Below are positions 1 to 8,760 of a stretch of 64,000 bases of DNA, one piece after another. The DNA is from Chryseobacterium gambrini (GTDB lineage Bacteria > Bacteroidota > Bacteroidia > Flavobacteriales > Weeksellaceae), in NCBI RefSeq assembly GCF_900156825.1, contig NZ_FTOV01000001.1:310001-374000 (forward strand). The letters run 5' to 3'. A program made the translations under genes and the position numbers. The notes under the pieces are model-generated. The model was given only the letters and a program-made list of their open reading frames with translations, was not told the DNA's origin and searched no databases. Positions within the stretch are counted from its first letter, which is position 1. Every line of letters starts with the position of its first letter.

Positions 1-16
1 CCCAGCTTCTAGCTTC

Positions 17-1753
17 ATGCTAAAAAAACATACAAATATGACAACATTAGAAAAAGCAAAACTATGGCTTGGGGAAACATTTGATGAGGAAACAAGAAAG
101 GCTGTTCAGGAATTAATCGACAGCAATTCGCCTGATCTGGAAGACTCTTTTTACAGAGAACTGGAATTCGGAACAGGAGGAATGAGGGGAATTATGGGCG
201 TTGGAACCAACCGCTTAAATAAATATACTTTAGGTCAGGCAACACAGGGACTTGTGAATTATATGTTAAAGCAGTTTCAGGGAGAAGAAATTAAAGTGGC
301 AATTGCTTATGACGTAAGAAATAACTCGAAAGAATTCGGAAAACTGGTGGCTGATGTTTTAACGGCAAACGGAATTAAAGTATTGCTTTTCAAGGATCAC
401 AGACCGACTCCTGAATTGTCATTTACCGTAAGAAATAAAAAATGTCACGGAGGAATTGTTTTAACGGCTTCTCACAATCCGCCGGAATACAACGGTTATA
501 AAGTGTACTGGAACGACGGTGCACAGATTGTTCCGCCGCATGATGAAGCGATCATCAATGAAGTCTATTCTGTAAAATTCGAAGAAATTAAATTCAACGG
601 AAACGATGATTTAATTGAATGGATCGGAGAAGAGCAGGATGATGTGTATATTGATGCATGTATCGAAAATTCTACCTATCAGAATGTTGGAAAAGAAAAT
701 TTAAACATCGTTTTCACATCAATCCACGGAACAACTTATACAACCGTTCCGAAAGCATTGGAAAAAGCAGGTTTCAAAAAAATTGATCTTGTAAGAGAAC
801 AAATGATCCCAAGCGGAAATTTCCCAACGGTAGACTCTCCGAATCCTGAAGAACCAGCCGCTTTGGAAATGGCAATGGATCTGGCAAAAATTACCAATGC
901 AGATATCGTGATCGGAACAGATCCGGATGGTGACAGACTGGGAATTGCGGTAAGAAATCTTGACGGTGAAATTGAATTATTAAATGGAAACCAGACCAAT
1001 ACAATCCTTACGTATTATATTTTAAACGAATGGAGAAAGCAGGAAAGAATTACCGGAAAAGAATTCATCGGTTCTACCATTGTAACTTCAGATATTTTCT
1101 TTGATATTGCACAGAAATTCGGTGTTGACTGCAAAGTTGGATTAACCGGATTCAAATGGATCGGAAAAATGATCCGTGATTTCGAAGGCAAAGAAAAATT
1201 CGTTTGCGGGGGCGAAGAAAGTTTCGGATTCATGACGGGAGATTTCGTACGTGATAAAGATTCTTGCGGAAGTATCGTTTTAGCCTGCGAAATTGCAGCG
1301 TGGTGTAAAGCCAACGGAAGAACGATGTACCAATACATGATCGAAATTTATCAGGAATTGGGAATGTATTATGAAGGATTGGTAAATCTGGTAAGAAAAG
1401 GAAGAGACGGAGCAGAAGAAATCCAGAATATGATGAAAAACTTCCGTGAAAATCCTCCAAAAGAATTGGCTGGTTCTCCGGTAGAAGAAGTGAAGGATTT
1501 TAAAGAACAGACCAACTTCATTGTTTCGAAAGGAGAAAAAGTCGTAATGAACGACATTCCGAAATCGAATGTATTGATTTATTACACTCAGGACGGAACC
1601 AAAGTCTGCGTAAGACCTTCAGGAACAGAACCAAAGATTAAATTCTATATTTCTGTAAAAGATTCCATTACTTCTGAAGCAGATTTCAGAGATAAATTGA
1701 AGTCTTTAGAAGCAAAAATAGAAGAAGTAAGAAAGGATTTGAAATTAGATTAA
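17..1753 (+). CDS. Phospho-sugar mutase (phosphoglucomutase/phosphomannomutase family)
   Basis: Cytoplasmic alpha-D-phosphohexomutase that interconverts 1- and 6-phosphates of glucose or mannose and so feeds glycogen and cell-envelope sugar nucleotides. The catalytic phosphoserine loop TASHNPPEYNG is at residues 150-160, the Mg-binding loop GTDPDGDRLG near 304, the sugar-binding GGEES loop near 399, and the phosphate-binding RPSGTEPK loop near the C terminus. At 578 residues it has the length of the long (Bacillus PgcA-like) PGM2-type subfamily. The ATG at 17 gives seven extra residues; the ATG at 38 (MTTLEKAK) is the likelier start. Substrate preference cannot be read from the sequence. The next gene follows after 15 bases, so the two may be co-transcribed. 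Confidence 0.93.
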   Translation: MLKKHTNMTTLEKAKLWLGETFDEETRKAVQELIDSNSPDLEDSFYRELEFGTGGMRGIMGVGTNRLNKYTLGQATQGLVNYMLKQFQGEEIKVAIAYDVRNNSKEFGKLVADVLTANGIKVLLFKDHRPTPELSFTVRNKKCHGGIVLTASHNPPEYNGYKVYWNDGAQIVPPHDEAIINEVYSVKFEEIKFNGNDDLIEWIGEEQDDVYIDACIENSTYQNVGKENLNIVFTSIHGTTYTTVPKALEKAGFKKIDLVREQMIPSGNFPTVDSPNPEEPAALEMAMDLAKITNADIVIGTDPDGDRLGIAVRNLDGEIELLNGNQTNTILTYYILNEWRKQERITGKEFIGSTIVTSDIFFDIAQKFGVDCKVGLTGFKWIGKMIRDFEGKEKFVCGGEESFGFMTGDFVRDKDSCGSIVLACEIAAWCKANGRTMYQYMIEIYQELGMYYEGLVNLVRKGRDGAEEIQNMMKNFRENPPKELAGSPVEEVKDFKEQTNFIVSKGEKVVMNDIPKSNVLIYYTQDGTKVCVRPSGTEPKIKFYISVKDSITSEADFRDKLKSLEAKIEEVRKDLKLD

Positions 1754-1768
1754 TTTCATTCGATCTTC

Positions 1769-2677
1769 ATGATAAAAAGAAGTTTAGCGGCTTTTATTCT
1801 GTTGATTTTTATTTTTTCATGCAAAAAAGAAGCACCAAAAACTTCTGCAGGAAAGATAGAAAAAGACGCCGTTTCAAAAGCAGAAACAAAAAAGGATTTG
1901 TTTAAGCCTATTGATACTGCCTGTTCTTCCAGAAATAAGACGGAAGATTACATTGCAGCGTTTCAGTGGTATCAGCAGAAAGCAGAAAAAGAAATTACTC
2001 AGAATTCACCTGAACAGAATGATAAATTATACGAAGATTATATCAGGATTCGTGAAAAATATACAGCTTGTTTAAGCGAAAGTCTGAGTAAGATCCTTGA
2101 AGAATATGTGAATTATTATGATTCCGAAAGTAACAGTTACAAGTTTCCTGAAAATATAAAGAAACTGATTGCCGAACTAAAGAAAGCTGATCTTGAATTT
2201 ACAGAAGTAGGAGAAGGATATACCGAAATATATTCGGTTCCGGATCATTATTTTTCTGTATTTAAAGATAAAGTAACCCCGGATTATAATACGTATATCG
2301 AACAGTTAGCGAAAGAAAGCGAAGGTCTTTATTCGGCGGATGCAGGATTGGTAATTTCATGGAAAGAGTTAGGAGAAAGGACTGTTTTTTGGGAAAATTT
2401 TATAAAAAAATATCCTAAAAGTTCATTGACTTCCAGAGTAAAAGAAATATACAATAATTATTTGTATGATTATTTATTCGGTATGGAGAATACACCAACT
2501 TACGAGTTTTTGGATGGAACCATATATGACGAAAACAGGAAAGAATTCAATAGGATCATAAAGAAATATCCGAATTCTGCTGTAGCTAAAAAGGCAAAAG
2601 AATTAATCAGCCTTCTGGATGCAAAAGTTCCTGAAGAAGAAGTTGTAAGAAAAATAAATATTAGAAGAGAATATTAA
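1769..2677 (+). CDS. Putative lipoprotein, function unknown
   Basis: A 302-residue protein with a lipoprotein signal peptide: basic MIKR, hydrophobic core, then lipobox FSC with the acylated Cys at residue 17. The mature part is charged and Lys/Glu-rich, with no enzyme motif I recognise. The segments WENFIKKYPKSS and FNRIIKKYPNSA look like half-repeats of TPR/Sel1-type helices, as in outer-membrane assembly lipoproteins. It follows the phosphomutase by 15 bases and precedes the aminotransferase by 20, which suggests one transcript rather than one function. Confidence 0.8.
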   Translation: MIKRSLAAFILLIFIFSCKKEAPKTSAGKIEKDAVSKAETKKDLFKPIDTACSSRNKTEDYIAAFQWYQQKAEKEITQNSPEQNDKLYEDYIRIREKYTACLSESLSKILEEYVNYYDSESNSYKFPENIKKLIAELKKADLEFTEVGEGYTEIYSVPDHYFSVFKDKVTPDYNTYIEQLAKESEGLYSADAGLVISWKELGERTVFWENFIKKYPKSSLTSRVKEIYNNYLYDYLFGMENTPTYEFLDGTIYDENRKEFNRIIKKYPNSAVAKKAKELISLLDAKVPEEEVVRKINIRREY

Positions 2678-2697
2678 ATAAATTTAAATAAAATAAA

Positions 2698-3951
2698 GTG
2701 AAAGTTTCAAAATTAGCGGCGAACCTGATTGGTTCTGAAATTGTAAAAATTGGTAATGAAGTAAATGATTTAAAGGCAAAAGGAGCAGAAATCGCGAATC
2801 TTACGATTGGTGATTTAAATTCTAATATTTATCCGATTCCGGCAAAATTGAAGGAAGAAATTCAGAAAGCTTATCAGAATAACCTGACAAATTATCCGCC
2901 TGCAAACGGACTTTTATCTTTAAGAAAAGAAGTTTCCAAAGATTTAAAAACCAGATGGGATTTAGATTATTCTCCCAATGATATTTTAATTACGGCAGGT
3001 TCAAGACCTTTGATCTATGCGGTATACAAAACAATCGTGGACGAAGGAGATAAAGTAGTGTATCCGATTCCGTCCTGGAACAATAATCATTATGCTTACC
3101 TTACTTCTGCCAATGCCGTAGAAGTAAAGACCACTCCTGAAAATAATTTCCTTCCGACTGCGGATGATCTTAGACCACATCTGGAAGGAGCAGTTTTATT
3201 GGCACTTTGTTCACCTTTGAATCCTACCGGAACCATGTTTACAAAAGATCAGCTTTCTGAAATCTGCGAACTGGTTTTAGCGGAAAACAAAAAAAGAGGT
3301 GAAGACGAAAAGCCTTTATACTTAATGTACGACCAGATTTATTCTAACCTTACTTTTGGGGCAGAACACGTAGATCCGGTTTCTCTTTTCCCTGAAATGA
3401 AAGAATTTACGGTATATATCGACGGTATTTCAAAATGTCTTGCCGCTACAGGAGTTCGTGTAGGATGGGGATTTGGTCCGGTTCATATCATGGACAAAAT
3501 GAAAGCTCTTTTAACGCACGTTGGAGCTTGGGCACCAAAACCGGAACAGGAAGCAACGGCAAAATATTACGAAAATCCTGAAAATGTGAATGAATTTGTT
3601 GAAGATTTTAAAGGTAAATTGGAAGCCAGCCTGAAAGTTCTTCACGGCGGAATTCAGGATTTGAAAGGAAAAGGACTTTCTGTTGACAGCATCGAGCCAA
3701 TGGGTGCGCTTTATCTTACCATTAAATTAGATTATATAGGAAAAACAAAACCGGACGGAACAGTAATTGAAAACTCTTCAGATTTGGTATTCTATTTAAT
3801 CAATGAAGCAGGTGTTGCTTTGGTTCCGTTCTCTGCTTTCGGGGAAGAAAAATCAGAACCTTGGTTCAGAGCTTCTGTAGGAGGTTTGGCAATCGATGAA
3901 ATTGAAGTGATGATGCCAAAACTGGAAAATGCTTTGAATGCTTTAAAATAA
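2698..3951 (+). CDS. PLP-dependent class I/II aminotransferase
   Basis: Fold-type I aminotransferase of 417 residues, cytoplasmic. The N-terminal substrate loop TNYPPANGLLSLRKEV, the PLP-ring segment SPLNPTG, the aspartate in LMYDQIYSNL, the Schiff-base lysine in DGISKCLAATGVRVGWG and the C-terminal arginine in WFRASVGG are all present. The start is a GTG (KVSKLAANLIGSE), with no in-frame ATG near it. The family includes aspartate and aromatic aminotransferases; the natural substrate is not evident. A clear hairpin terminator follows. Confidence 0.9.
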   Translation: MKVSKLAANLIGSEIVKIGNEVNDLKAKGAEIANLTIGDLNSNIYPIPAKLKEEIQKAYQNNLTNYPPANGLLSLRKEVSKDLKTRWDLDYSPNDILITAGSRPLIYAVYKTIVDEGDKVVYPIPSWNNNHYAYLTSANAVEVKTTPENNFLPTADDLRPHLEGAVLLALCSPLNPTGTMFTKDQLSEICELVLAENKKRGEDEKPLYLMYDQIYSNLTFGAEHVDPVSLFPEMKEFTVYIDGISKCLAATGVRVGWGFGPVHIMDKMKALLTHVGAWAPKPEQEATAKYYENPENVNEFVEDFKGKLEASLKVLHGGIQDLKGKGLSVDSIEPMGALYLTIKLDYIGKTKPDGTVIENSSDLVFYLINEAGVALVPFSAFGEEKSEPWFRASVGGLAIDEIEVMMPKLENALNALK

Positions 3952-3970
3952 AATATTAAATATAATAAAC

Positions 3971-4003
3971 AGCTTCGTGAATATACTTTGCGAAGCTTTT
4001 TTT
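3971..4003 (+). terminator. Rho-independent terminator after the aminotransferase
   Basis: Stem AGCTTCG (3971-3977) pairs with CGAAGCT (3991-3997) and is followed by a run of seven T. Confidence 0.8.
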
Positions 4004-4017
4004 GACTTATAGCCTTA

Positions 4018-4608
4018 ATGAGATTACCTAAAAGATACTTTCTCGAAACTCAATTTTTGAGCTATTCCACATTAGGAATTGTTATTTTAGTGGTTTTAAG
4101 TGTCTGGATTTCCGGAGTTGGTTCTCACAGATCTTTGTTTCAGAACTCTATTTTATCAACTTCAATTTTAGCCGTTGCCTTTTTTCTTTTTATAAGTTTA
4201 GGTTTGTATTTTGGCTTGAAGCTTAAAGAAAATGTGGGAAATATTCTGAATAAAAAAAGAGTAAAGACGGCAGCAGATAAAATGCCCTTACTGGATGGGT
4301 TTGAATTCGATCCGCCTGATGTCGGCGATGGAATAGGGGGAATTATTCTTTCAATTATTTTGTGGTTGATTATTACCGTTCTTTTTACTTTTCTTCTGTA
4401 TATTCTAGGCGTCTTTTTCTGGGTTGTCATTTTGCTGTTTGCAGCCATGCTGTACTGGATTTTTTTCCGTGCTTTGAGGTTGGTATTTAAAAATTCAAAA
4501 CATTGCAGAGGAAATCTTTTGAAAAGTTTCGGTTTCGGATTTTTTTATTCGTTTCTTTACATTTCATGGATCTATGGAATTATTTTTTTAGCCAATTATT
4601 TAAATTAA
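4018..4608 (+). CDS. Polytopic membrane protein, unknown
   Basis: A 196-residue inner-membrane protein. Hydrophobic segments lie at about residues 13-31, 44-67, 110-130, 133-156 and 170-195, with a short acidic loop ([12 protein letters not shown]) between the second and third. No family motif is recognised. It starts just after the preceding terminator and ends 19 bases before kdsB, so it may share a transcript with kdsB; no link to Kdo metabolism is evident. Confidence 0.75.
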   Translation: MRLPKRYFLETQFLSYSTLGIVILVVLSVWISGVGSHRSLFQNSILSTSILAVAFFLFISLGLYFGLKLKENVGNILNKKRVKTAADKMPLLDGFEFDPPDVGDGIGGIILSIILWLIITVLFTFLLYILGVFFWVVILLFAAMLYWIFFRALRLVFKNSKHCRGNLLKSFGFGFFYSFLYISWIYGIIFLANYLN

Positions 4609-4627
4609 ACTCATTATTATCTTTTCA

Positions 4628-5350
4628 ATGAAAATTATCGCAGTTATTCCCGCACGTTACGAAGCAAGCCGTTTTCCGGCGAAACTGATGCAGTTGCTTG
4701 GAGATAAAACCGTTATCACAACCACTTATCAGAATGTCGTAGAAACAGGTCTGTTTGATGAAGTTTTTGTGGCAACAGATTCTGAAATTATTTTTGATGA
4801 AATCATTCAGAATGGTGGAAAAGCCGTAATGACCGGTCAACATGAAACCGGAAGCGACCGTATTGCCGAAGCAGTGCAGAATATCGACTGTGATATCGTG
4901 ATCAATGTTCAGGGAGATGAACCTTTTTTAAAATTAGAACCTTTACAACAATTAATTGAAGTTTTTCATCAGGATGACAATCAGGAGATTTCTTTGGCTT
5001 CATTGAAAATAAAACTCACTGAAAAAGAAGAGATTGAGAATCCGAATAACGTGAAAGTAATTACCGACAACAATGGTTTCGCATTGTATTTCAGCCGTTC
5101 TGTGATTCCGTTCCATCGTGAAATTTCGTATAATGTTGATTATTTCAAACATATTGGGGTCTATGCCTTCAGAAAGCACGCTTTGATTCAGTTCTCAAAA
5201 CTGGAAATGAAACCTTTGGAGATTTCAGAAAAGATAGAATGCATCCGCTATCTCGAATATGGTATGAAAATCAAGATGATAGAAACCAATTTCGTTGGCG
5301 TAGGAATAGATACGCCGGAAGATCTTGAAAAAGCAAGAAGATTAATTTAA
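4628..5350 (+). CDS. kdsB: 3-deoxy-manno-octulosonate cytidylyltransferase (CMP-Kdo synthetase)
   Basis: Activates Kdo with CTP to CMP-Kdo for lipopolysaccharide inner core, in the cytoplasm. The 240-residue length and motifs fit KdsB: nucleotide-binding [15 protein letters not shown] at the N terminus, [14 protein letters not shown], the metal-binding [29 protein letters not shown] and the C-terminal [14 protein letters not shown]. Kdo-8-phosphate synthase (kdsA) lies about 23 kb downstream, so two Kdo steps are in this window but not in one operon. Confidence 0.96.
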   Translation: MKIIAVIPARYEASRFPAKLMQLLGDKTVITTTYQNVVETGLFDEVFVATDSEIIFDEIIQNGGKAVMTGQHETGSDRIAEAVQNIDCDIVINVQGDEPFLKLEPLQQLIEVFHQDDNQEISLASLKIKLTEKEEIENPNNVKVITDNNGFALYFSRSVIPFHREISYNVDYFKHIGVYAFRKHALIQFSKLEMKPLEISEKIECIRYLEYGMKIKMIETNFVGVGIDTPEDLEKARRLI

Positions 5351-5413
5351 AAACGTGATGTAATTCACATTTTCAAATTGTTTCATTTTCAATTTTTCAA
5401 ATTAAAAAAGCCT

Positions 5414-5421
5414 TATATTTG
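5414..5421 (+). promoter_or_regulatory. Flavobacterial -7 element for the LolA-like gene
   Basis: TATATTTG matches the TAnnTTTG consensus 20 bases before the start codon at 5441. No TTG -33 element lies at the usual distance. Confidence 0.5.
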
Positions 5422-5440
5422 AATTGATAAAATAAAATTA

Positions 5441-6103
5441 ATGAAGAAGTTACTTTTAGTATTCGTCCTGATTATTTCACAATCCTTTTTTGCGCAGACC
5501 GCCAAAGAAATTATTGATAAAAACATTGAATTGTCCGGAGGATTAACCAATTGGAAACTATTAAATTCAGTATTGCTGCAGGGAAGAGTTATCCTGGGAA
5601 TCAAGGACGAATATCCTATCAAAATTTATCAGCAGCGTCCGAATCTTACCAAAACCGTCATTACTATTAGCGGAAAAGATACAGCCATTGAAGGCTACGA
5701 CGGATCAAAAGGATATGCAATGAATTATGCGACCAATAAAGTTCAGGAATATGCAGGATATGTAGCGGAAAGTTTCGACAATGATTTTATAGATTGGGAA
5801 AATAAAGGATTTGAAGCGAAATATTTAGGCAAAGAAGTGGTAGGAAATATTTACTGCCATAAAGTGGAATTAACGAAAAATGTTAACAAAAACATTTATT
5901 ATTTCGACACGAAAAACTATATGTTGCTGAAAGAAGTGAAAAAAGATGAAACATTATCGTATTCAGATTATAAAAAAGTTGGAAATTTATCCATGCCTTT
6001 CAGAATAGAATCTTCCAGTGCAAAAAAAGACGGAGATTATGTAATGCTCATCAACAGGATTGATATTAATAAGGTATTTCCTGCCAATACATTTAAATTT
6101 TAA
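5441..6103 (+). CDS. LolA-like outer-membrane lipoprotein-sorting protein
   Basis: A 220-residue exported protein with a cleavable signal peptide ending ...SQSFFAQT. The mature domain (KEIIDKNIELSGGLTNWKLLNSVLLQG, then beta-strand-rich sequence with YQQRPNLTKTV and YCHKVELTKN) resembles LolA/LolB-fold proteins of Bacteroidota, which bind acyl chains in the periplasm. A role as lipoprotein carrier is inferred from fold resemblance only; many such proteins have unknown ligands. It has its own -7 element and is followed closely by the peroxidase gene. Confidence 0.7.
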   Translation: MKKLLLVFVLIISQSFFAQTAKEIIDKNIELSGGLTNWKLLNSVLLQGRVILGIKDEYPIKIYQQRPNLTKTVITISGKDTAIEGYDGSKGYAMNYATNKVQEYAGYVAESFDNDFIDWENKGFEAKYLGKEVVGNIYCHKVELTKNVNKNIYYFDTKNYMLLKEVKKDETLSYSDYKKVGNLSMPFRIESSSAKKDGDYVMLINRIDINKVFPANTFKF

Positions 6104-6124
6104 ATCAGATAATAAAATTTAGTT

Positions 6125-6703
6125 ATGAAAAAGTTATTTTTAATGTTCTTGTCAGTTGTTGCATTTTTCAACAGCTGCGCTCAGAAAAAAAGTGAAGAAT
6201 CTAAAGCCAAAACCAAAGAACTTATGGGAAAATCAATATACGATTTCAAGGTTGATGCCTTGGAAGAAGGAAAGCAGATCAACTTTGCAGATTTTAAAGG
6301 AAAGAAAATCCTTATTGTAAATACTGCTTCAGAATGTGGATTCACTCCTCAATATGCTGATCTTGAAAAAGTTGCTGAAGAATATAAAGACAAATTGGTG
6401 GTGGTAGGATTTCCTGCCAACAATTTCGGAGGTCAGGAGCCGGGAAGCAATAAAGAAATCGGAGCTTTCTGCCAGAAAAATTATGGAGTAACATTCCCAA
6501 TGGCTGCCAAAGTTTCAGTAAAAGGAAGCGACACAGCTCCAATCTTCCAATATCTAACAGAAAAAGATCTAAATGGAGTAAAAAATACAACCATCCTTTG
6601 GAATTTTACTAAATTTTTGGTAGATGAAAACGGAAAACTGATTGATTCTTTCGTAAGTACAACAAAACCAACGGACGAAGCGATTACGAAGTATTTGAAA
6701 TAA
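6125..6703 (+). CDS. Glutathione peroxidase-like thiol peroxidase, lipoprotein form
   Basis: Reduces hydroperoxides, probably with thioredoxin rather than glutathione because this is the cysteine form. The active-site motif is NTASECGFTPQY with Cys71 in place of selenocysteine; the partner residues appear as the Gln in NNFGGQEPG and the Trp in LWNFTKF. The N terminus MKKLFLMFLSVVAFFNSC is a lipoprotein signal with Cys18 in the lipobox, so the enzyme should sit on an envelope membrane, unlike the usual cytosolic form. It lies 21 bases after the LolA-like gene. Confidence 0.92.
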   Translation: MKKLFLMFLSVVAFFNSCAQKKSEESKAKTKELMGKSIYDFKVDALEEGKQINFADFKGKKILIVNTASECGFTPQYADLEKVAEEYKDKLVVVGFPANNFGGQEPGSNKEIGAFCQKNYGVTFPMAAKVSVKGSDTAPIFQYLTEKDLNGVKNTTILWNFTKFLVDENGKLIDSFVSTTKPTDEAITKYLK

Positions 6704-6716
6704 CATCAAAAAAATA

Positions 6717-6747
6717 TATTTTTGTAAAGTGGATTTTGATCCACTTT
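6717..6747 (+). terminator. Hairpin terminator, with a -7-like box just upstream
   Basis: AAAGTGGAT (6726-6734) pairs with ATCCACTTT (6739-6747), followed by more T, ending the peroxidase transcript. TATTTTTG at 6717-6724 also fits a -7 box, so the hairpin could instead lie in the leader of the next gene. Confidence 0.65.
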
Positions 6748-6762
6748 TTTATTTTAAAATTT

Positions 6763-7557
6763 ATGAAAAAACTACTAACCATTTTTATTTTGATTTTTTC
6801 AGTTAAAACATTTTCACAGGATTTTTATTTTTCCGGTAAAATGAATTACTGCACCCCGGAACATGCAGATTCTAAGAAAGGCTTTGAGACTGCTTTTTTA
6901 GGATTAAAATACCCTCAGTATTATGGAGGAGTCACGGCACTACTTTTGAAAATAGTAGAAAAAGATCCTAAATACTGTGATGCTTATTTTATGGCTGGAT
7001 ATTTTTTCAGATTGCAGGAAATGCATAAAGAAGCACTAACTTTATATTACGTTGCAGATAGCCTTGCTCAAAATAAAGCTCCGATTTTTAAACAGAATTT
7101 AGCCATAGAATTTATGAAATTCGGAAAGGTAGATAAGGCTAGACAAAAGTATGAGGAAATGATAAAATATTTCCCCGAGAATCCTGAAGGCTATTATGGA
7201 ATTGGTAATACTTCTATTGTCATGGGAGACTATGATAATGGGTTAAAAAATCTGAAGCAAGCCGAAAATTTATACAATACTTCAGGAAAAGTTAAAGATG
7301 ATCTTATTTATATGTACGGAATGTTGTACACCTTAAAAGAAAACTATGATGTAGCTTTACCGTACCTTGAAGACGTTTACCCAACATATAAAAAAGATGA
7401 CGGATATCTTTCTTTATATGCTCTTGCACTGATAAAAGTAGGCAAAAGTAAAAATGACGAAAAACTTATCAAAAAAGCTCAAAAAACTTATGATAAGGTT
7501 AAAGATAAAGTGATAGTTCCGGAAATCAGAAAAAAGTTAAACTCAGAGTTTGGTTAA
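6763..7557 (+). CDS. Tetratricopeptide repeat protein, exported
   Basis: A 264-residue protein starting at the ATG at 6763 (MKKLLTIFILIFSVKTFSQ, a signal peptide with cleavage after FSQ). The longer reading frame opened by TTG at 6736 lies inside the terminator stem and is not credible. Helical TPR units are visible, for example CDAYFMAGYFFRLQEMHKEALTLYYVADS, GYYGIGNTSIVMGDYDNGLKNLKQAE and MLYTLKENYDVALPYLEDVY. TPRs scaffold protein contacts; no partner is identifiable. It ends at a strong convergent hairpin. Confidence 0.8.
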   Translation: MKKLLTIFILIFSVKTFSQDFYFSGKMNYCTPEHADSKKGFETAFLGLKYPQYYGGVTALLLKIVEKDPKYCDAYFMAGYFFRLQEMHKEALTLYYVADSLAQNKAPIFKQNLAIEFMKFGKVDKARQKYEEMIKYFPENPEGYYGIGNTSIVMGDYDNGLKNLKQAENLYNTSGKVKDDLIYMYGMLYTLKENYDVALPYLEDVYPTYKKDDGYLSLYALALIKVGKSKNDEKLIKKAQKTYDKVKDKVIVPEIRKKLNSEFG

Positions 7558-7582
7558 TTTGTATAACTGATTACAAAATGTA

Positions 7583-7623
7583 TTCGACTCTATTTGGTTA
7601 AAATATAGTTAAATAGAGTCGAA
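7583..7623. terminator. Convergent hairpin between two genes
   Basis: A perfect 13-bp inverted repeat, TTCGACTCTATTT (7583-7595) with AAATAGAGTCGAA (7611-7623), sits between the TPR gene and the convergent oxidoreductase gene. There is no strong T-run, so termination is inferred from the structure and position. Confidence 0.6.
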
Positions 7624-7631
7624 ATCAGAAG

Positions 7632-8288
7632 TTAATCATTACTCTTCTCCGCAAAACAAAAAATATTCCCCAGTTTTATGCTTGAATAGCCGTTGCTTTT
7701 AATCTTGGATGAATTAATCATTGCTTTTGCCAGAACATCTGTCGGTAAAGGTTTCTGACTTTCTAAAAGTCCTAATTTATTGGCAAATTTAATAATACGG
7801 CTTCCCAAAACTTCTCCCGTTCTGTCAGAATCTTTTCTTTCCAGCATTCCCGGTTTGAAAATGGTTATTTTATTGAAATGAAGCTGTTTTACAGCATCTT
7901 CCAATTCTCCCTTCATTTTGGAATAGAAAATTTTAGATTTGGGATTTGCTCCGTAAGCAGAAACCAGAATATAATCGTCTACATTATTTTCTTTGGCAGC
8001 TTTTGCAAATTCGTACTGAAAATCAAAATCTACTTTTCTTTGTGCTTCCTTGCTTCCGGCGGCCTTTAGAGTCGTTCCGAGACAGGAAAATGCAACATCA
8101 CCTTTTACTTCACCTTTCCATTCTTCAGGTTTTTCAAAATTTACAACATGCACTTTAAGTTTATCATTTTCAATTTCAAGAGGTTTTCTCACAAAAATAT
8201 TTACTTCTTCAAAATCTTTATCCTGAAGTAACTGATTTACAAGGTCTTTTCCTGTAGCACCTGTTGCGCCGATAACTAAAGCTTTCAT
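7632..8288 (-). CDS. NAD(P)-binding Rossmann oxidoreductase (HTATIP2/YwnB-like SDR)
   Basis: Atypical short-chain dehydrogenase of 218 residues. The N-terminal ALVIGATGATGKDLVNQLL carries the GxTGxxG dinucleotide site. CLGTTLKAAGS and the YSKMK (YxxxK) pair near residue 120 occupy the positions of SDR catalytic residues. Such proteins act as NAD(P)H-binding redox sensors or quinone/ketone reductases; the substrate is unknown. It faces the YjbR-like gene divergently across a 100-bp AT-rich spacer. Confidence 0.82.
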   Translation of the reverse strand: MKALVIGATGATGKDLVNQLLQDKDFEEVNIFVRKPLEIENDKLKVHVVNFEKPEEWKGEVKGDVAFSCLGTTLKAAGSKEAQRKVDFDFQYEFAKAAKENNVDDYILVSAYGANPKSKIFYSKMKGELEDAVKQLHFNKITIFKPGMLERKDSDRTGEVLGSRIIKFANKLGLLESQKPLPTDVLAKAMINSSKIKSNGYSSIKLGNIFCFAEKSND

Positions 8289-8388
8289 AGAGCATATAAT
8301 TTTTGATTAATAATTGAAGAATTTGCCTACTAAATTTACAAAATTTTAATAATATTGATGTTTTAATTTTTAATCTAATTAAATAAGG

Positions 8389-8745
8389 ATGGACACAAAT
8401 GAAATTTTAGATTATTGTCTTGCTAAAAAGGGTGTTACCGAAACATTTCCTTTTGATAATGAAACCCTCGTTCTGAAAGTAGGCGATAAAATGTTTTTGC
8501 TGATGCCTCTGGAAAAACAGCCGCTTCAGATTAACGTAAAAACAGATCCGGAATGGAGTGCAGAACTTCGCGAAAGACATCCCCAAATTACAGGTGCATT
8601 CCATATGAATAAGACACACTGGAATTCCGTTCTGGTAGATGGTTTAAAAAGAGATCTTATAATAAAACTTATAGACCAGTCTTATGATCTGGTTTTTAAA
8701 TCTTTAACCAAAAAAACTCAAAACACAATTACTAATCCATTATAA
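8389..8745 (+). CDS. MmcQ/YjbR family protein
   Basis: A 118-residue protein with the YjbR fold signature: an N-terminal EILDYCLAKKGVTETFPFDNETLVLKVGDKMF, the KTDPEWSAELRERHPQI helix, and the terminal HWNSVLVDG...LIDQSYDLV. The family has a double-wing, DNA-binding-like fold and no proven activity. It ends 15 bases before the next gene. Confidence 0.85.
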   Translation: MDTNEILDYCLAKKGVTETFPFDNETLVLKVGDKMFLLMPLEKQPLQINVKTDPEWSAELRERHPQITGAFHMNKTHWNSVLVDGLKRDLIIKLIDQSYDLVFKSLTKKTQNTITNPL

Positions 8746-8760
8746 AACTAAATCGAAAAC

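Noticed and set aside
6736..6762. TTG start for the TPR protein
   Set aside because: It lies inside the terminator stem; the ATG at 6763 starts a proper signal peptide.
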